Positions 52,175-60,122 of a stretch of 64,000 nucleotides of DNA are shown here, in pieces (the first letter of the stretch is position 1; every line of letters starts with the position of its first letter). Source of the stretch: an uncultured Flavobacteriaceae bacterium (lineage in GTDB: Bacteria > Bacteroidota > Bacteroidia > Flavobacteriales > Flavobacteriaceae); the NCBI GenBank assembly GCA_947494715.1, contig CANLWG010000001.1, forward strand, positions 1,013,380 through 1,077,379, written 5' to 3'. The notes beneath the pieces were generated by a model. That model saw only the letters and a list, made by a program, of their open reading frames with translations, had not been told where the DNA came from and made no database searches. A program made the translations under genes and the position numbers.

Positions 52175-55100
52175 ATGGAAGTTAGACCCCAAAAGACATA
52201 CTCGTACCTCATATCCGTGGAGAGTGATAGGCACGTCCCAGACGATAGCCTTTTGTTCTCCAAGGTGGATATGTACTACGACAATAAAAATGGTTCTCCA
52301 GAGGATGCCGTTCTGGAGCTGTTGACCATGCAGGGGCTTATTGACGACATCAACAAAATACCTGAGGATGCCGAGAAAGGGTCTAACACTTACTTGAAGG
52401 GTATCTATAGTGGAGGTACTACTATGGACTGCTGCCAGACCCCTGTAGACTTTATGAGCTTCGACATTGATTGCGACAAGAAGGTAGAAGGTAAAAAGGT
52501 CAAAATCAATCAATGGCTTCACAACACGGCAAAAAGGGATGCCGTACTGTCAATTCTGGAGGAGTACTCTGTATTTACTGGGGTATCAAGCTCAGGCAAA
52601 GGTCTTTTCGGTGTTATCCATGTAAAAAGGCTGTCCCAGTTTGACCATACTGATAAAGAGAGGCATAAGGACTGCTGTAATGCAATATGTGATTTTCTGT
52701 CAAAGAAAATACTAGAGGAGACAGGTATTGAGGTAGAGTTTGACCCTGCACAGTCTAGATACAGACAATTAAGGCACGGGGCATATCAGGAAACCCCTCT
52801 TAAAGTTAATAAGGGCTATTGCTCCCTTTCGTTTGAGGAGCAAGTAACCGAGACCGTAATTCCAAAAAGTAACGATGTTGCCCTGAGGGTATCCAATGGA
52901 GGTTATGTAGGTTCTGCCTATCAGAAATTCAACAAACGGCATACGGTAGAGGAGTTCCTGCCTGCATTGGGTTTTACCTATGTCAGGGACAATAGGTACA
53001 AGTGGTACGGGTCAAAATCACAAACCACAGGTCAGGTAGTGGACGGTGTATTTATCTCCAATAGCTCCACCTTTAGCAATGGGCATGGGTGCGAGTGCCT
53101 AATGGGTTATAAAGCTTACTCCGCAGCTCATTTGTACATGATTTCAAAGGGTTTCAACTCGTTTGGGGAATTGATATCAGACCTAAGGAGCAAGGGCATT
53201 ACGCACGATGTAATGAAGCCCTCGGACTTCTATGATAGGGTGCGAAAAGCTGACACTAACCCAAAGGTTGCCGAGCTATGCCATCGATTCAGGTTTCAGG
53301 ACTACAGCACTAGGTTAAAGTTCTTTGAGGATGCTCCGATACCTGAGAACATGAGAGAGCATTTCAGGCACTATTTAAGGATAAAGGACTTGAAGATACC
53401 CCATGATGAGGAGTATAACATAGAGTGGGTGTCGGATGAGGCAGAGATGCTATTTGATATTGTGGACAGGAAGAAAAAGGTAGCCCTAACAGCCCCTACT
53501 GGCTCAGGCAAAACCAAAGGGGTACTGAACAATGTACATAAATACAGGCCATTGTATAGGGTTCTTTTTATTGTGCCATACATAGCTATTGCTGCACAAC
53601 AAGCGAACAAGAGTTTTCCAGTACCACATACCGCAGTTTACGGAAACAATCCCAAAGCCCATATATGGAAAGAGGCTAGGACTTTACCGCTTGTGGTAGC
53701 TACCTATAACCATGCAACCACATTGCTACATCATCCTCAGGTCAACAAACCTGACAACAAATTTGACCTTATCGTAATAGACGAGCTACATAGTCTGATA
53801 CTGGGCAACGGCTTTAGGGCTAAACCATTGAAGGAGTTGGACTATGCCATTTTGAAATACCGTAAGGACAATGAGGATATAAAAATCCTGGGGTTAACTG
53901 GTACACCGCTCAGGGTATTTAAAAACTTGGGATACCATAGGGTCAAGTTCCACAAGCCACAGCCTCCAATAGAGTTGACGCTGAGGTTTGACGGGCGTAA
54001 AATAGACAAGATTATACAGAACCATGAGCTAGGGGTAGAAAAGGATGCACGAGTGTTTTACATCGCAAAGGCTGTTCAGATGATGAGGGACAGTAGGGAG
54101 AACGCCATACTCTCAGGGATATGTACCGAGGCCCAGAGTATAGTCTTTACTGGAGAACATGAGAAACATGAGGAGGACTTTTTGAAGTTGGTAGACGATG
54201 AGCTTTTAAGAAGTGAGATTACCAGAGTTTACTCTAGTCCTCTACTTAATGAGGGCGTGTCGATAATGAACGAAGAACCCTTTGAGCTTGTCTATAACGA
54301 TGACTCGGTTAACTGGCGTGTCGAGAACGTAAGACAGTTCCTATCACGTTTCCGCAACGAGTCGGGAAAGGCAAAGAAATACCTGTACGTACCAAAGCGC
54401 AATGAGGATGTGCTTGTGGATTACGTGGATGGCTACGAGAGCGAGGCAGTTAAAATAAAAGGACTGATAGAGGACAGCTCCTCTGGCTTCTCCACCTATG
54501 GAGGGCTTGCCAGTATTAACAAATATAAGCATAGCGACAAGTCCATGTATGAGGGTTATATAGCCTTTGAGGAGTCCGAGAGGGAAAACTGGGCTTTGAC
54601 CACAGATGAAAAGATAGAGTCCCTGAGGATTAACTTCAATGTCAAGGTAACCATCGACGAGGAGTACGAGAGGACAAAGTTCGACTCCCTGAAAAAGAAG
54701 CCCAAAGGGTCTAGGGAGATTAAGACGGAGTTTTTCAATGAGCATTTGGACGCTATCCTATGGCAGTTCTTTTTGACCGCAAAGGGTAGGAAGGAGAAAG
54801 AGAGGATAGAGTGTATTATGCCCTTGCCTGCTGATGTGTCTGAGGAGGTAGTGGCTTTTGTAAAGACCTATAAAAAGGACATATACAATATACTACATGG
54901 CTACTCATGGATACGGGACTACTCGGAGGAGCATAGGGAGATGCTCTTTAACAAGGATGGTCGGATAGAGACACCTGAGAGGCTTAAGCAAAAGGCTCTT
55001 TTTGTATGGCTACAGCATAACCTACAACTGGATACCTCACTATCGGGCATTCAGGAGGACGATAAAAAGCAGAAAGCGAAGCTCCGCAATTTCATTGGAA

Positions 55101-55384
55101 GGTGCAAAGAGAGTATGACCCTGAGGGACTGCATGAAAATATGGGAGGACTGCAAGCTTTTGGAAGTAAGCACTAACAGGGGCAAAGCAGCCCTTAAAGC
55201 TTTTGTATCCGCAAACACCCCTCTTGTATGGGCAGATAACAAGTCAAGGTTCATCAAAAAGGAGGGCAACAGTTACGCTGTTACAAACTTCATGGAGGAC
55301 TGGATGAAACCCTTTGAGGATTTGTATCTGGAGGACATGGAGCGCAAACCCCCTGATAGCAGGCAATTGGAGATAGCTTTTTAA
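52175..55384 (+). CDS. BT4734-like primase + SF2 helicase, element 2 replication protein
   Basis: This is a 1069-residue protein. The N-terminal part (about 60-230) resembles the BT4734-type primase domain ('VDFMSFDIDCDKKVEGKKVK', 'YSVFTGVSSSGKGLFGVIHV', 'FDPAQSRYRQLRHG'). A helicase follows with Walker A 'KVALTAPTGSGKTKGVLNNV' (about 437-450), 'FIVPYIAIAAQQ', motif II 'LIVIDELHSL' (about 534) and motif III 'LGLTGTPLRVF' (about 578). The last 350 residues are helical. It stands where element 1 has the primase-VirE protein, so the replication motor has been exchanged inside a conserved backbone. Confidence 0.85.
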   Translation: MEVRPQKTYSYLISVESDRHVPDDSLLFSKVDMYYDNKNGSPEDAVLELLTMQGLIDDINKIPEDAEKGSNTYLKGIYSGGTTMDCCQTPVDFMSFDIDCDKKVEGKKVKINQWLHNTAKRDAVLSILEEYSVFTGVSSSGKGLFGVIHVKRLSQFDHTDKERHKDCCNAICDFLSKKILEETGIEVEFDPAQSRYRQLRHGAYQETPLKVNKGYCSLSFEEQVTETVIPKSNDVALRVSNGGYVGSAYQKFNKRHTVEEFLPALGFTYVRDNRYKWYGSKSQTTGQVVDGVFISNSSTFSNGHGCECLMGYKAYSAAHLYMISKGFNSFGELISDLRSKGITHDVMKPSDFYDRVRKADTNPKVAELCHRFRFQDYSTRLKFFEDAPIPENMREHFRHYLRIKDLKIPHDEEYNIEWVSDEAEMLFDIVDRKKKVALTAPTGSGKTKGVLNNVHKYRPLYRVLFIVPYIAIAAQQANKSFPVPHTAVYGNNPKAHIWKEARTLPLVVATYNHATTLLHHPQVNKPDNKFDLIVIDELHSLILGNGFRAKPLKELDYAILKYRKDNEDIKILGLTGTPLRVFKNLGYHRVKFHKPQPPIELTLRFDGRKIDKIIQNHELGVEKDARVFYIAKAVQMMRDSRENAILSGICTEAQSIVFTGEHEKHEEDFLKLVDDELLRSEITRVYSSPLLNEGVSIMNEEPFELVYNDDSVNWRVENVRQFLSRFRNESGKAKKYLYVPKRNEDVLVDYVDGYESEAVKIKGLIEDSSSGFSTYGGLASINKYKHSDKSMYEGYIAFEESERENWALTTDEKIESLRINFNVKVTIDEEYERTKFDSLKKKPKGSREIKTEFFNEHLDAILWQFFLTAKGRKEKERIECIMPLPADVSEEVVAFVKTYKKDIYNILHGYSWIRDYSEEHREMLFNKDGRIETPERLKQKALFVWLQHNLQLDTSLSGIQEDDKKQKAKLRNFIGRCKESMTLRDCMKIWEDCKLLEVSTNRGKAALKAFVSANTPLVWADNKSRFIKKEGNSYAVTNFMEDWMKPFEDLYLEDMERKPPDSRQLEIAF

Positions 55385-55472
55385 ACGCTGTCCAGAGAGG
55401 GCGGCACATCAAATATGTAACATGGATATCAAAAGCATCGGAGAGCCTGATGCGTCAATTAAATAAACAATT

Positions 55473-55844
55473 ATGGATTTATCGGAGAAGTACAAAGTTG
55501 TCGATGACAACAAACAGGTAATAGCGGATGCGCTAACGAACAGCCGAAAAGGTAGGGGTCTATTTGGTTTTGACCCTGACGAGATTCTAAGGACGGTAAA
55601 GGATGCCATAGGATTTGAGGTAAGGCCAGTCGTACAATACCTCATGGACTTGGGAGTCATTGCATACTTGGATTTAGAGGACGACGAGGTAGAGTATTTC
55701 AACTCGTTTCTGGAGCCTGACCATTGTCGGGACAATGACCATGCGTACTACGTGGCCTTGGAATACAGGAAGGACATTGATGACTTGGACTACTACCTCG
55801 TAAGGAGGTTAAGGGAAGGGTTATCAAAAACCAATATCGGATAG
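55473..55844 (+). CDS. Unrecognised 123-residue protein, element 2 operon
   Basis: This is an acidic soluble protein with 'LSEKYKVVDDNKQVIADALT', 'FGFDPDEILRTVKDAIGFEV' and 'YLDLEDDEVEYFNSFLEPDH'. The spacing suggests a small winged-helix-like fold, but I recognise no family. It lies between the helicase and the conserved 77-residue gene; element 1 has no copy. Confidence 0.6.
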   Translation: MDLSEKYKVVDDNKQVIADALTNSRKGRGLFGFDPDEILRTVKDAIGFEVRPVVQYLMDLGVIAYLDLEDDEVEYFNSFLEPDHCRDNDHAYYVALEYRKDIDDLDYYLVRRLREGLSKTNIG

Positions 55845-55882
55845 TCCGATATTGAATACTAACACTAAAATCTTACTATAAA

Positions 55883-56116
55883 ATGTTGACACCAAAATTA
55901 GTCCAAGTGTTTGGACGCACCCAATTACTTTTAAATCTGGAACGCTCAAATATGTTGACCATGAGCCGAAAGGTAAAGGATGAAGCTCATTTAGTATGTG
56001 CATATCTCGCTAGAAGATTGCAAGGGAATCACGTTATTGCTTGCAGCGATATGTATAAAAAACATGGGATTACTGAGACCCAGATAAACGCTCTGGTCGA
56101 GAAGTTCAAAGCGTAG
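55883..56116 (+). CDS. Conserved 77-residue element protein (with 41898-42143)
   Basis: It is strongly conserved with element 1: 'MLTPKLVQVFGRTQLLLNLE', 'YLARRLQGNHVIA' and 'KHGITETQINALVEKFKA'. It is all-helical, basic and closes the operon. It is a candidate recombination directionality factor or replication accessory, by size and conservation only. Confidence 0.75.
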   Translation: MLTPKLVQVFGRTQLLLNLERSNMLTMSRKVKDEAHLVCAYLARRLQGNHVIACSDMYKKHGITETQINALVEKFKA

Positions 56117-56118
56117 TG

Positions 56119-56180
56119 CCGGGATTAAAACGCTTCATCCCGGTATTTCTAGCCCTGTATGTCAAAATATAGGGCTTTTT
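56119..56180 (+). terminator. Terminator of the element 2 operon
   Basis: Two hairpins follow the 77-residue gene: CCGGGAT/ATCCCGG (56119-56125, 56137-56143), then AGCCCTGTAT/ATATAGGGCT (56151-56160, 56167-56176) with a T tail. The second matches the terminator of element 1 in sequence. Confidence 0.8.
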
Positions 56181-56191
56181 GCTCAAAAAGT

Positions 56192-56495
56192 GTACCATTT
56201 TCAACATTAATTTTATCATAATGGTACATAAGTAATTGGTTGTTCTACAAATGTAGAGCTAATGTCAGGTACTATATATGGGGATAGGCTATTAAGATGG
56301 TCTGTAAGTATATAAATCACGCACAAAAAAGAGTCGTGTACAGGTTTGTATCGAAATGCGGAAACTATAGCCCATCTTGTAGAAATTTTAAATATCTCTT
56401 TATAGTCTTTCAAATAAATTTTTCACCCAGTTCAGGCCAATGCTAACGGGCTTTCCTAGAGATTGAGGGGGTCAAAGTCAAATTTTTCACCCAGT
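56192..56495 (+). repeat. Dyad and direct repeats upstream of the element 2 resolvase
   Basis: A dyad GTACCATT (56192-56199) / AATGGTAC (56220-56227), and a 16-bp perfect direct repeat AAATTTTTCACCCAGT at 56416-56431 and 56480-56495. The 56181-56659 gap has no gene I can support. By position it corresponds to the TGGCACA repeat region of element 1 and may be its functional counterpart (origin or res site). Confidence 0.5.
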
Positions 56496-56659
56496 ACCCA
56501 TTTTTGACCATAATTTCACCTATTAAATCCACCCGTTTGTACCACTATCAAAGTATACCCCATACCTGTACGGGTATTATGCCTCCGTTCATCGAATAAA
56601 TAGCATGAGAATTGCACACGTCGAGAATTGTACTTAGATTACCTATCTAAATCTTAACT

Positions 56660-57247
56660 ATGAGAGCGAAATACATCAGGGTCTCCACCACGGAGCAGAA
56701 CACGGCCAGACAGAAAGAGGACGGCTTTAAGCTGTTCATTGACAAGGTTAGCGGTTCCGTACCGTTCAAAGAGAGACCTCAGGGCACAAAGCTATTAAAT
56801 GATGACTCCATTACGGAGGTACACGTACAGTCCATTGACCGACTGGGGCGTAATACTATGGACATACTCTCCACAATTAAGGAGCTTACCGCCAAAGGCG
56901 TAAACGTAGTCTCCCAGAAGGAGGGTCTCAGTACCCTCGTCGATGGTAAGGAGAGCCCTACCTCTAAACTGGTTCTATCCATCATGGCTACCCTATCGGA
57001 GTTTGAGCTTAGCCTAATTAAGGAAAGGCAGAGAGAGGGTATCCAGAGAGCTAAGGAGAGAGGGGCTTACAAAACCAACGGAGGTTCTAAACCATTGTCC
57101 ATTAAACAGCTATTGGCAAAGCCTAAGAACGCCAAATGCGCTAAGGAGCTAAGGTCTGGGGAGTCCATCCGCAGGGCTGCTAAACTTGCAGGTGTCTCAC
57201 ATACTACGGCAATGAAGATAAAGAACGCTATTAGAGCTACTCCCTAA
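56660..57247 (+). CDS. Small serine recombinase (resolvase) of element 2
   Basis: This 195-residue protein has catalytic Ser9 in 'AKYIRVSTTEQNTARQ', then 'VHVQSIDRLGRNTMDILSTI', 'SIMATLSEFELSLIKERQRE' and a C-terminal helix-turn-helix in 'SIRRAAKLAGVSHTTAMKIK'. It is a classic resolvase/invertase layout but not closely similar to the element 1 resolvase. It lies beside the type II 51-bp site, with only the 87-residue gene between them. Confidence 0.9.
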   Translation: MRAKYIRVSTTEQNTARQKEDGFKLFIDKVSGSVPFKERPQGTKLLNDDSITEVHVQSIDRLGRNTMDILSTIKELTAKGVNVVSQKEGLSTLVDGKESPTSKLVLSIMATLSEFELSLIKERQREGIQRAKERGAYKTNGGSKPLSIKQLLAKPKNAKCAKELRSGESIRRAAKLAGVSHTTAMKIKNAIRATP

Positions 57248-57500
57248 CCCTAGACCATCCGTCTACGGGTATGTTATCGTACCTGCCTACATCCATTATC
57301 ATAAGCACATAGTTACTTGGGTACACATAGCAAAGCCTGAGGTAATGCTCCGTAGCCTCCAAGTAAAAGCCCTTCATTGATAGGGGTTTGTTATCTCCTA
57401 CCTTCATATTCTCCAGAGCCAACGTATACCTATGCTCCCCAATCTCGCTGAGCAGCTTCCTTATAATCCTCTTATCGTAGTTCCTAAACTTAATGGACAT
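57237..57500 (-). CDS. Unrecognised 87-residue protein, element 2
   Basis: This is a basic N-terminus ('KFRNYDKRIIRKLLSEIGEH') followed by beta-rich text ('HYLRLCYVYPSNYVLMIMDV'). It is convergent with the resolvase and overlaps its end by 11 bp. The small size and overlap are typical of mobile-element genes. I recognise no family. Confidence 0.55.
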   Translation of the reverse strand: MSIKFRNYDKRIIRKLLSEIGEHRYTLALENMKVGDNKPLSMKGFYLEATEHYLRLCYVYPSNYVLMIMDVGRYDNIPVDGWSRVRE

Positions 57501-57549
57501 AATCCAAAATTATGGATATTATCCATATAAATCAACAAAAATAACCCAA

Positions 57550-57600
57550 GGACAGTATTCGGGGTCGGCCTGTATATATAGTACCCCTCAAAAATTTTAG
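57550..57600 (-). repeat. 51-bp cassette site, type II (element 2)
   Basis: On the minus strand it begins CTAAAATTTTT and ends AATACTGTCC, with the inner GGGGT...ACCCC dyad of type II. It faces the resolvase side of the element, as does the type II site of element 1. Confidence 0.8.
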
Positions 57601-57610
57601 ACGTATTTTC

Positions 57611-57618
57611 TACCTTTG
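57611..57618 (+). promoter_or_regulatory. -7 box of the element 2 cassette gene
   Basis: TACCTTTG fits TAnnTTTG, 28 bp before the ATG at 57647 and inside the pair of 51-bp sites. Confidence 0.5.
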
Positions 57619-57646
57619 GAATAGTCGAACCAAACCAAATAAAACT

Positions 57647-57829
57647 ATGTCGCCATATTTAATTATTACAATACTTGGAGCTTTACTAACAGCTTGCGGT
57701 ATTATTCTATATGATAAGAATGGAGGTACGTCTGAGAACAACGACCTGAGGATACAAGGTTTTTGCACCATCTGTATAATGATTGGATTAGGTGCGTTTG
57801 GATATGGGTTGTCTACCTTTTATGGCTAG
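57647..57829 (+). CDS. 60-residue two-span membrane protein in the 51-bp-site cassette of element 2
   Basis: It has two membrane segments (about residues 4-21 and 38-57) joined by a polar loop (YDKNGGTSENNDLRIQG). It has its own -7 box and is the only gene between the two 51-bp sites. It is unrelated to the cassette gene of element 1 and points in the opposite direction relative to the element. Small two-span peptides can be toxins or membrane sensors; nothing decides here. Confidence 0.55.
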   Translation: MSPYLIITILGALLTACGIILYDKNGGTSENNDLRIQGFCTICIMIGLGAFGYGLSTFYG

Positions 57830-57879
57830 TTGATTAACCATACACCTGTTCGATTATACCTTAGTTACCCCAGAGTTGG

Positions 57880-57930
57880 GGACAGTATTCAAGACCCTAC
57901 CATTTATAAGGATACGCATAAAAAATTTAG
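57880..57930 (-). repeat. 51-bp cassette site, type I (element 2)
   Basis: On the minus strand it begins CTAAATTTTTT and ends AATACTGTCC, preceded by GTCTCAGAGTGTT exactly as at the type I site of element 1 (39817-39867). It stands on the large-recombinase side of the cassette. Confidence 0.8.
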
Positions 57931-57997
57931 AACACTCTGAGACTTTTTTGTTTAAACATTGAATTGCTTTTTAGCAATCGTTCTTTAGCACAGCATT

Positions 57998-60046
57998 TTA
58001 CTTCACAAGTCTTAATTGAGCAGATATCTTCTCATCAATTAATTCCTCATACTCCTTCTCAAATTTGGTTTTAACTGATATGTCTTTTATGTTAAGCTTA
58101 TTGGACAAATACCCTAGTTTCCTATTGTTTTGTTCAATTAATTCTGACCATTCCACCACATAAACTTCTATGTCTTTTTCTGTCTTTTTCTCGTATAGAA
58201 AAGGGTTGTCAGGATAAGTTTCTCTTCTCGATTTCGTTTGCGATTTAGCAAATTTGGTAAGCTTTGATGAAATTAAAACAAGTTTATATTTTACCTTTTC
58301 TGATGGCAAAGCAGAATGTTGTTCTATAGTAAATGCATACCTATTTATTTGATTCAGTTCCTTCTCACTAATAGCACATTTCGGTGCTTTAAGTTCTACT
58401 ACCATTATTTCTCTTACGCCAGAATCCGTTATTTTTTCATTAAAGAAAAATAGGTCGGTAATATCGTTGAGCCCCTCGCTATCAACTTCAATCAAATTCT
58501 TATCTTCCTCGGTTGGTTCATACTCGAAATATTTTTTCCTTAATTCTGTCAAAATATTCCCAATTTTTTTGTCCGACCATAATTTTGGTGTTCCATTATA
58601 ATTTTCTCCGAATAACCATAATTCGTCTTCAACGATTTTGTGAAGTTGGCTTCGTTCTTTTAAATGTTGTGAAATATCTCCATAGGTCAATTCGTGCAAA
58701 AAGTTCAGAAACTCTATTTTATCCGCAACGATACTTGCGAACTGAACAACATTTTCTAAATCTGTTTTCTCCAAAAGAAGATGAAATTTTTCTAAGCTAT
58801 CGTCAGATAATTTTAAGATTTTGTCAAAAATGTATTCGATGTTGCCATTACCAATTGCTTTATCAAGTAAGGGATAAAGGAAGTTTCTAATTTTATCATC
58901 TTTTTGAATAAGCTGATGCTCATCTTCAAGCAGATAAGCAACCTTTTTAAATAGAACTTCTTGTGATTTTGACGCAGGATGCTCGTCATTTTGATATGGG
59001 TAAAACCTATCTTTCTCTAAATTAGCGAGGAACTTTTCAAATCGTTTGTTCTTTGCTTTAAAGAAATCGTTGATTGTTTCTTTAATAGTGTTCTTGATAT
59101 TCTTTATTTCCGCTTCTCCGAGAGTCTCTAAATCCAGATTCCGAAATAAATCGGTATTTAGTAATGGAGATTCTATATAAATAAACCAAGTGCCTAAATC
59201 AGGCGTGTACCAATCCGAAGAATAAGTATATTCATGTGCTACGCTCTTAAGACCTGCATTGTCGGTTTGAAAAAAAACTTTGACCTTATTTAACGATGAT
59301 TTGATATTGTAGAAGTAAAAGTTTAGCTTATGACTTTCGCCTTTTTTGCTTAAATAATCTATACTTTTCTTGATGGGTTTGCCTATAACAAATTGTTCTC
59401 TTTTAAGCTCTTTTCCGTTAACTACGAAATTGACCGTATCATGAAAAATTTCATAAGGGTAATGCTCAAAAACCGCTTGTTCAATCTTATCTTCTAGAAA
59501 GTTTTCGTGAAGCTTATTTCTTTTTGCAAGCTTTTCCGGTTTATTGTGATGTAGTTGTTCAATAACAACTTTATAAAATGTCTTTTGTTGCTCTTTGAGA
59601 TATTCATAATCGACCTTGAATTCTGTCTCTTCCAGTTGGGCGTTATTAAAATCAGTTGTGTCAATGCTAAACATTGTTTTTGAGAATTCCTTTTTTTCCT
59701 TATCAAATCCGATGGTTTCAATGTGCATTAATTCTCCAATTTGTAAAGAGCTAAATCTTCCTATTCCTTGACCTTTTTGTTTAACTGTGGTTCCTATCTC
59801 TAGTATCTTATTATCAAACTCGTTAAATGGAACCCCATATCCATCATCAACGATTTCAATGCTTTTAATAGGAGATTTAATATCTGCTTGGTTCACATAT
59901 TCAACATTAATCTCAATCTTTTTGGAATCCGCCTGAATTGAATTATTTATTAATTCACGGAATGCCTGAAACGTATCTCTATATTTTGTTAATAGGTCTT
60001 TTATTACCCTTGTATTCGTCGTAATTTTTTTTGTTGTCGATTTCAT
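57998..60046 (-). CDS. GHKL ATPase fused to a PD-(D/E)XK-like nuclease, element 2 cargo
   Basis: This is a 682-residue protein. The N-terminal GHKL (MutL/Hsp90/MORC-type) ATPase has the N box 'AFRELINNSIQADSKKIEI' (Glu31, Asn35), G1 'IVDDGYGVP' (residues 65-73) and G2 'KGQGIGRFS' (91-99). A helical middle follows. The C-terminal part has 'DITDLFFFNEK' and 'MVVELKAPK', i.e. Asp531 ... Glu551-x-Lys553, the core of PD-(D/E)XK nucleases. ATPase-nuclease single genes of this kind are known or suspected anti-phage effectors. It lies in the cargo slot next to the recombinase, in the same direction, 76 bp behind it. Confidence 0.8.
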   Translation of the reverse strand: MKSTTKKITTNTRVIKDLLTKYRDTFQAFRELINNSIQADSKKIEINVEYVNQADIKSPIKSIEIVDDGYGVPFNEFDNKILEIGTTVKQKGQGIGRFSSLQIGELMHIETIGFDKEKKEFSKTMFSIDTTDFNNAQLEETEFKVDYEYLKEQQKTFYKVVIEQLHHNKPEKLAKRNKLHENFLEDKIEQAVFEHYPYEIFHDTVNFVVNGKELKREQFVIGKPIKKSIDYLSKKGESHKLNFYFYNIKSSLNKVKVFFQTDNAGLKSVAHEYTYSSDWYTPDLGTWFIYIESPLLNTDLFRNLDLETLGEAEIKNIKNTIKETINDFFKAKNKRFEKFLANLEKDRFYPYQNDEHPASKSQEVLFKKVAYLLEDEHQLIQKDDKIRNFLYPLLDKAIGNGNIEYIFDKILKLSDDSLEKFHLLLEKTDLENVVQFASIVADKIEFLNFLHELTYGDISQHLKERSQLHKIVEDELWLFGENYNGTPKLWSDKKIGNILTELRKKYFEYEPTEEDKNLIEVDSEGLNDITDLFFFNEKITDSGVREIMVVELKAPKCAISEKELNQINRYAFTIEQHSALPSEKVKYKLVLISSKLTKFAKSQTKSRRETYPDNPFLYEKKTEKDIEVYVVEWSELIEQNNRKLGYLSNKLNIKDISVKTKFEKEYEELIDEKISAQLRLVK

Positions 60047-60122
60047 TTCCTAGTATGTTGGGCTACCCACTTATAAAAACTAAGATAGCAAATCTTTAAT
60101 GTTTGTATGGATTTTACTGCCC

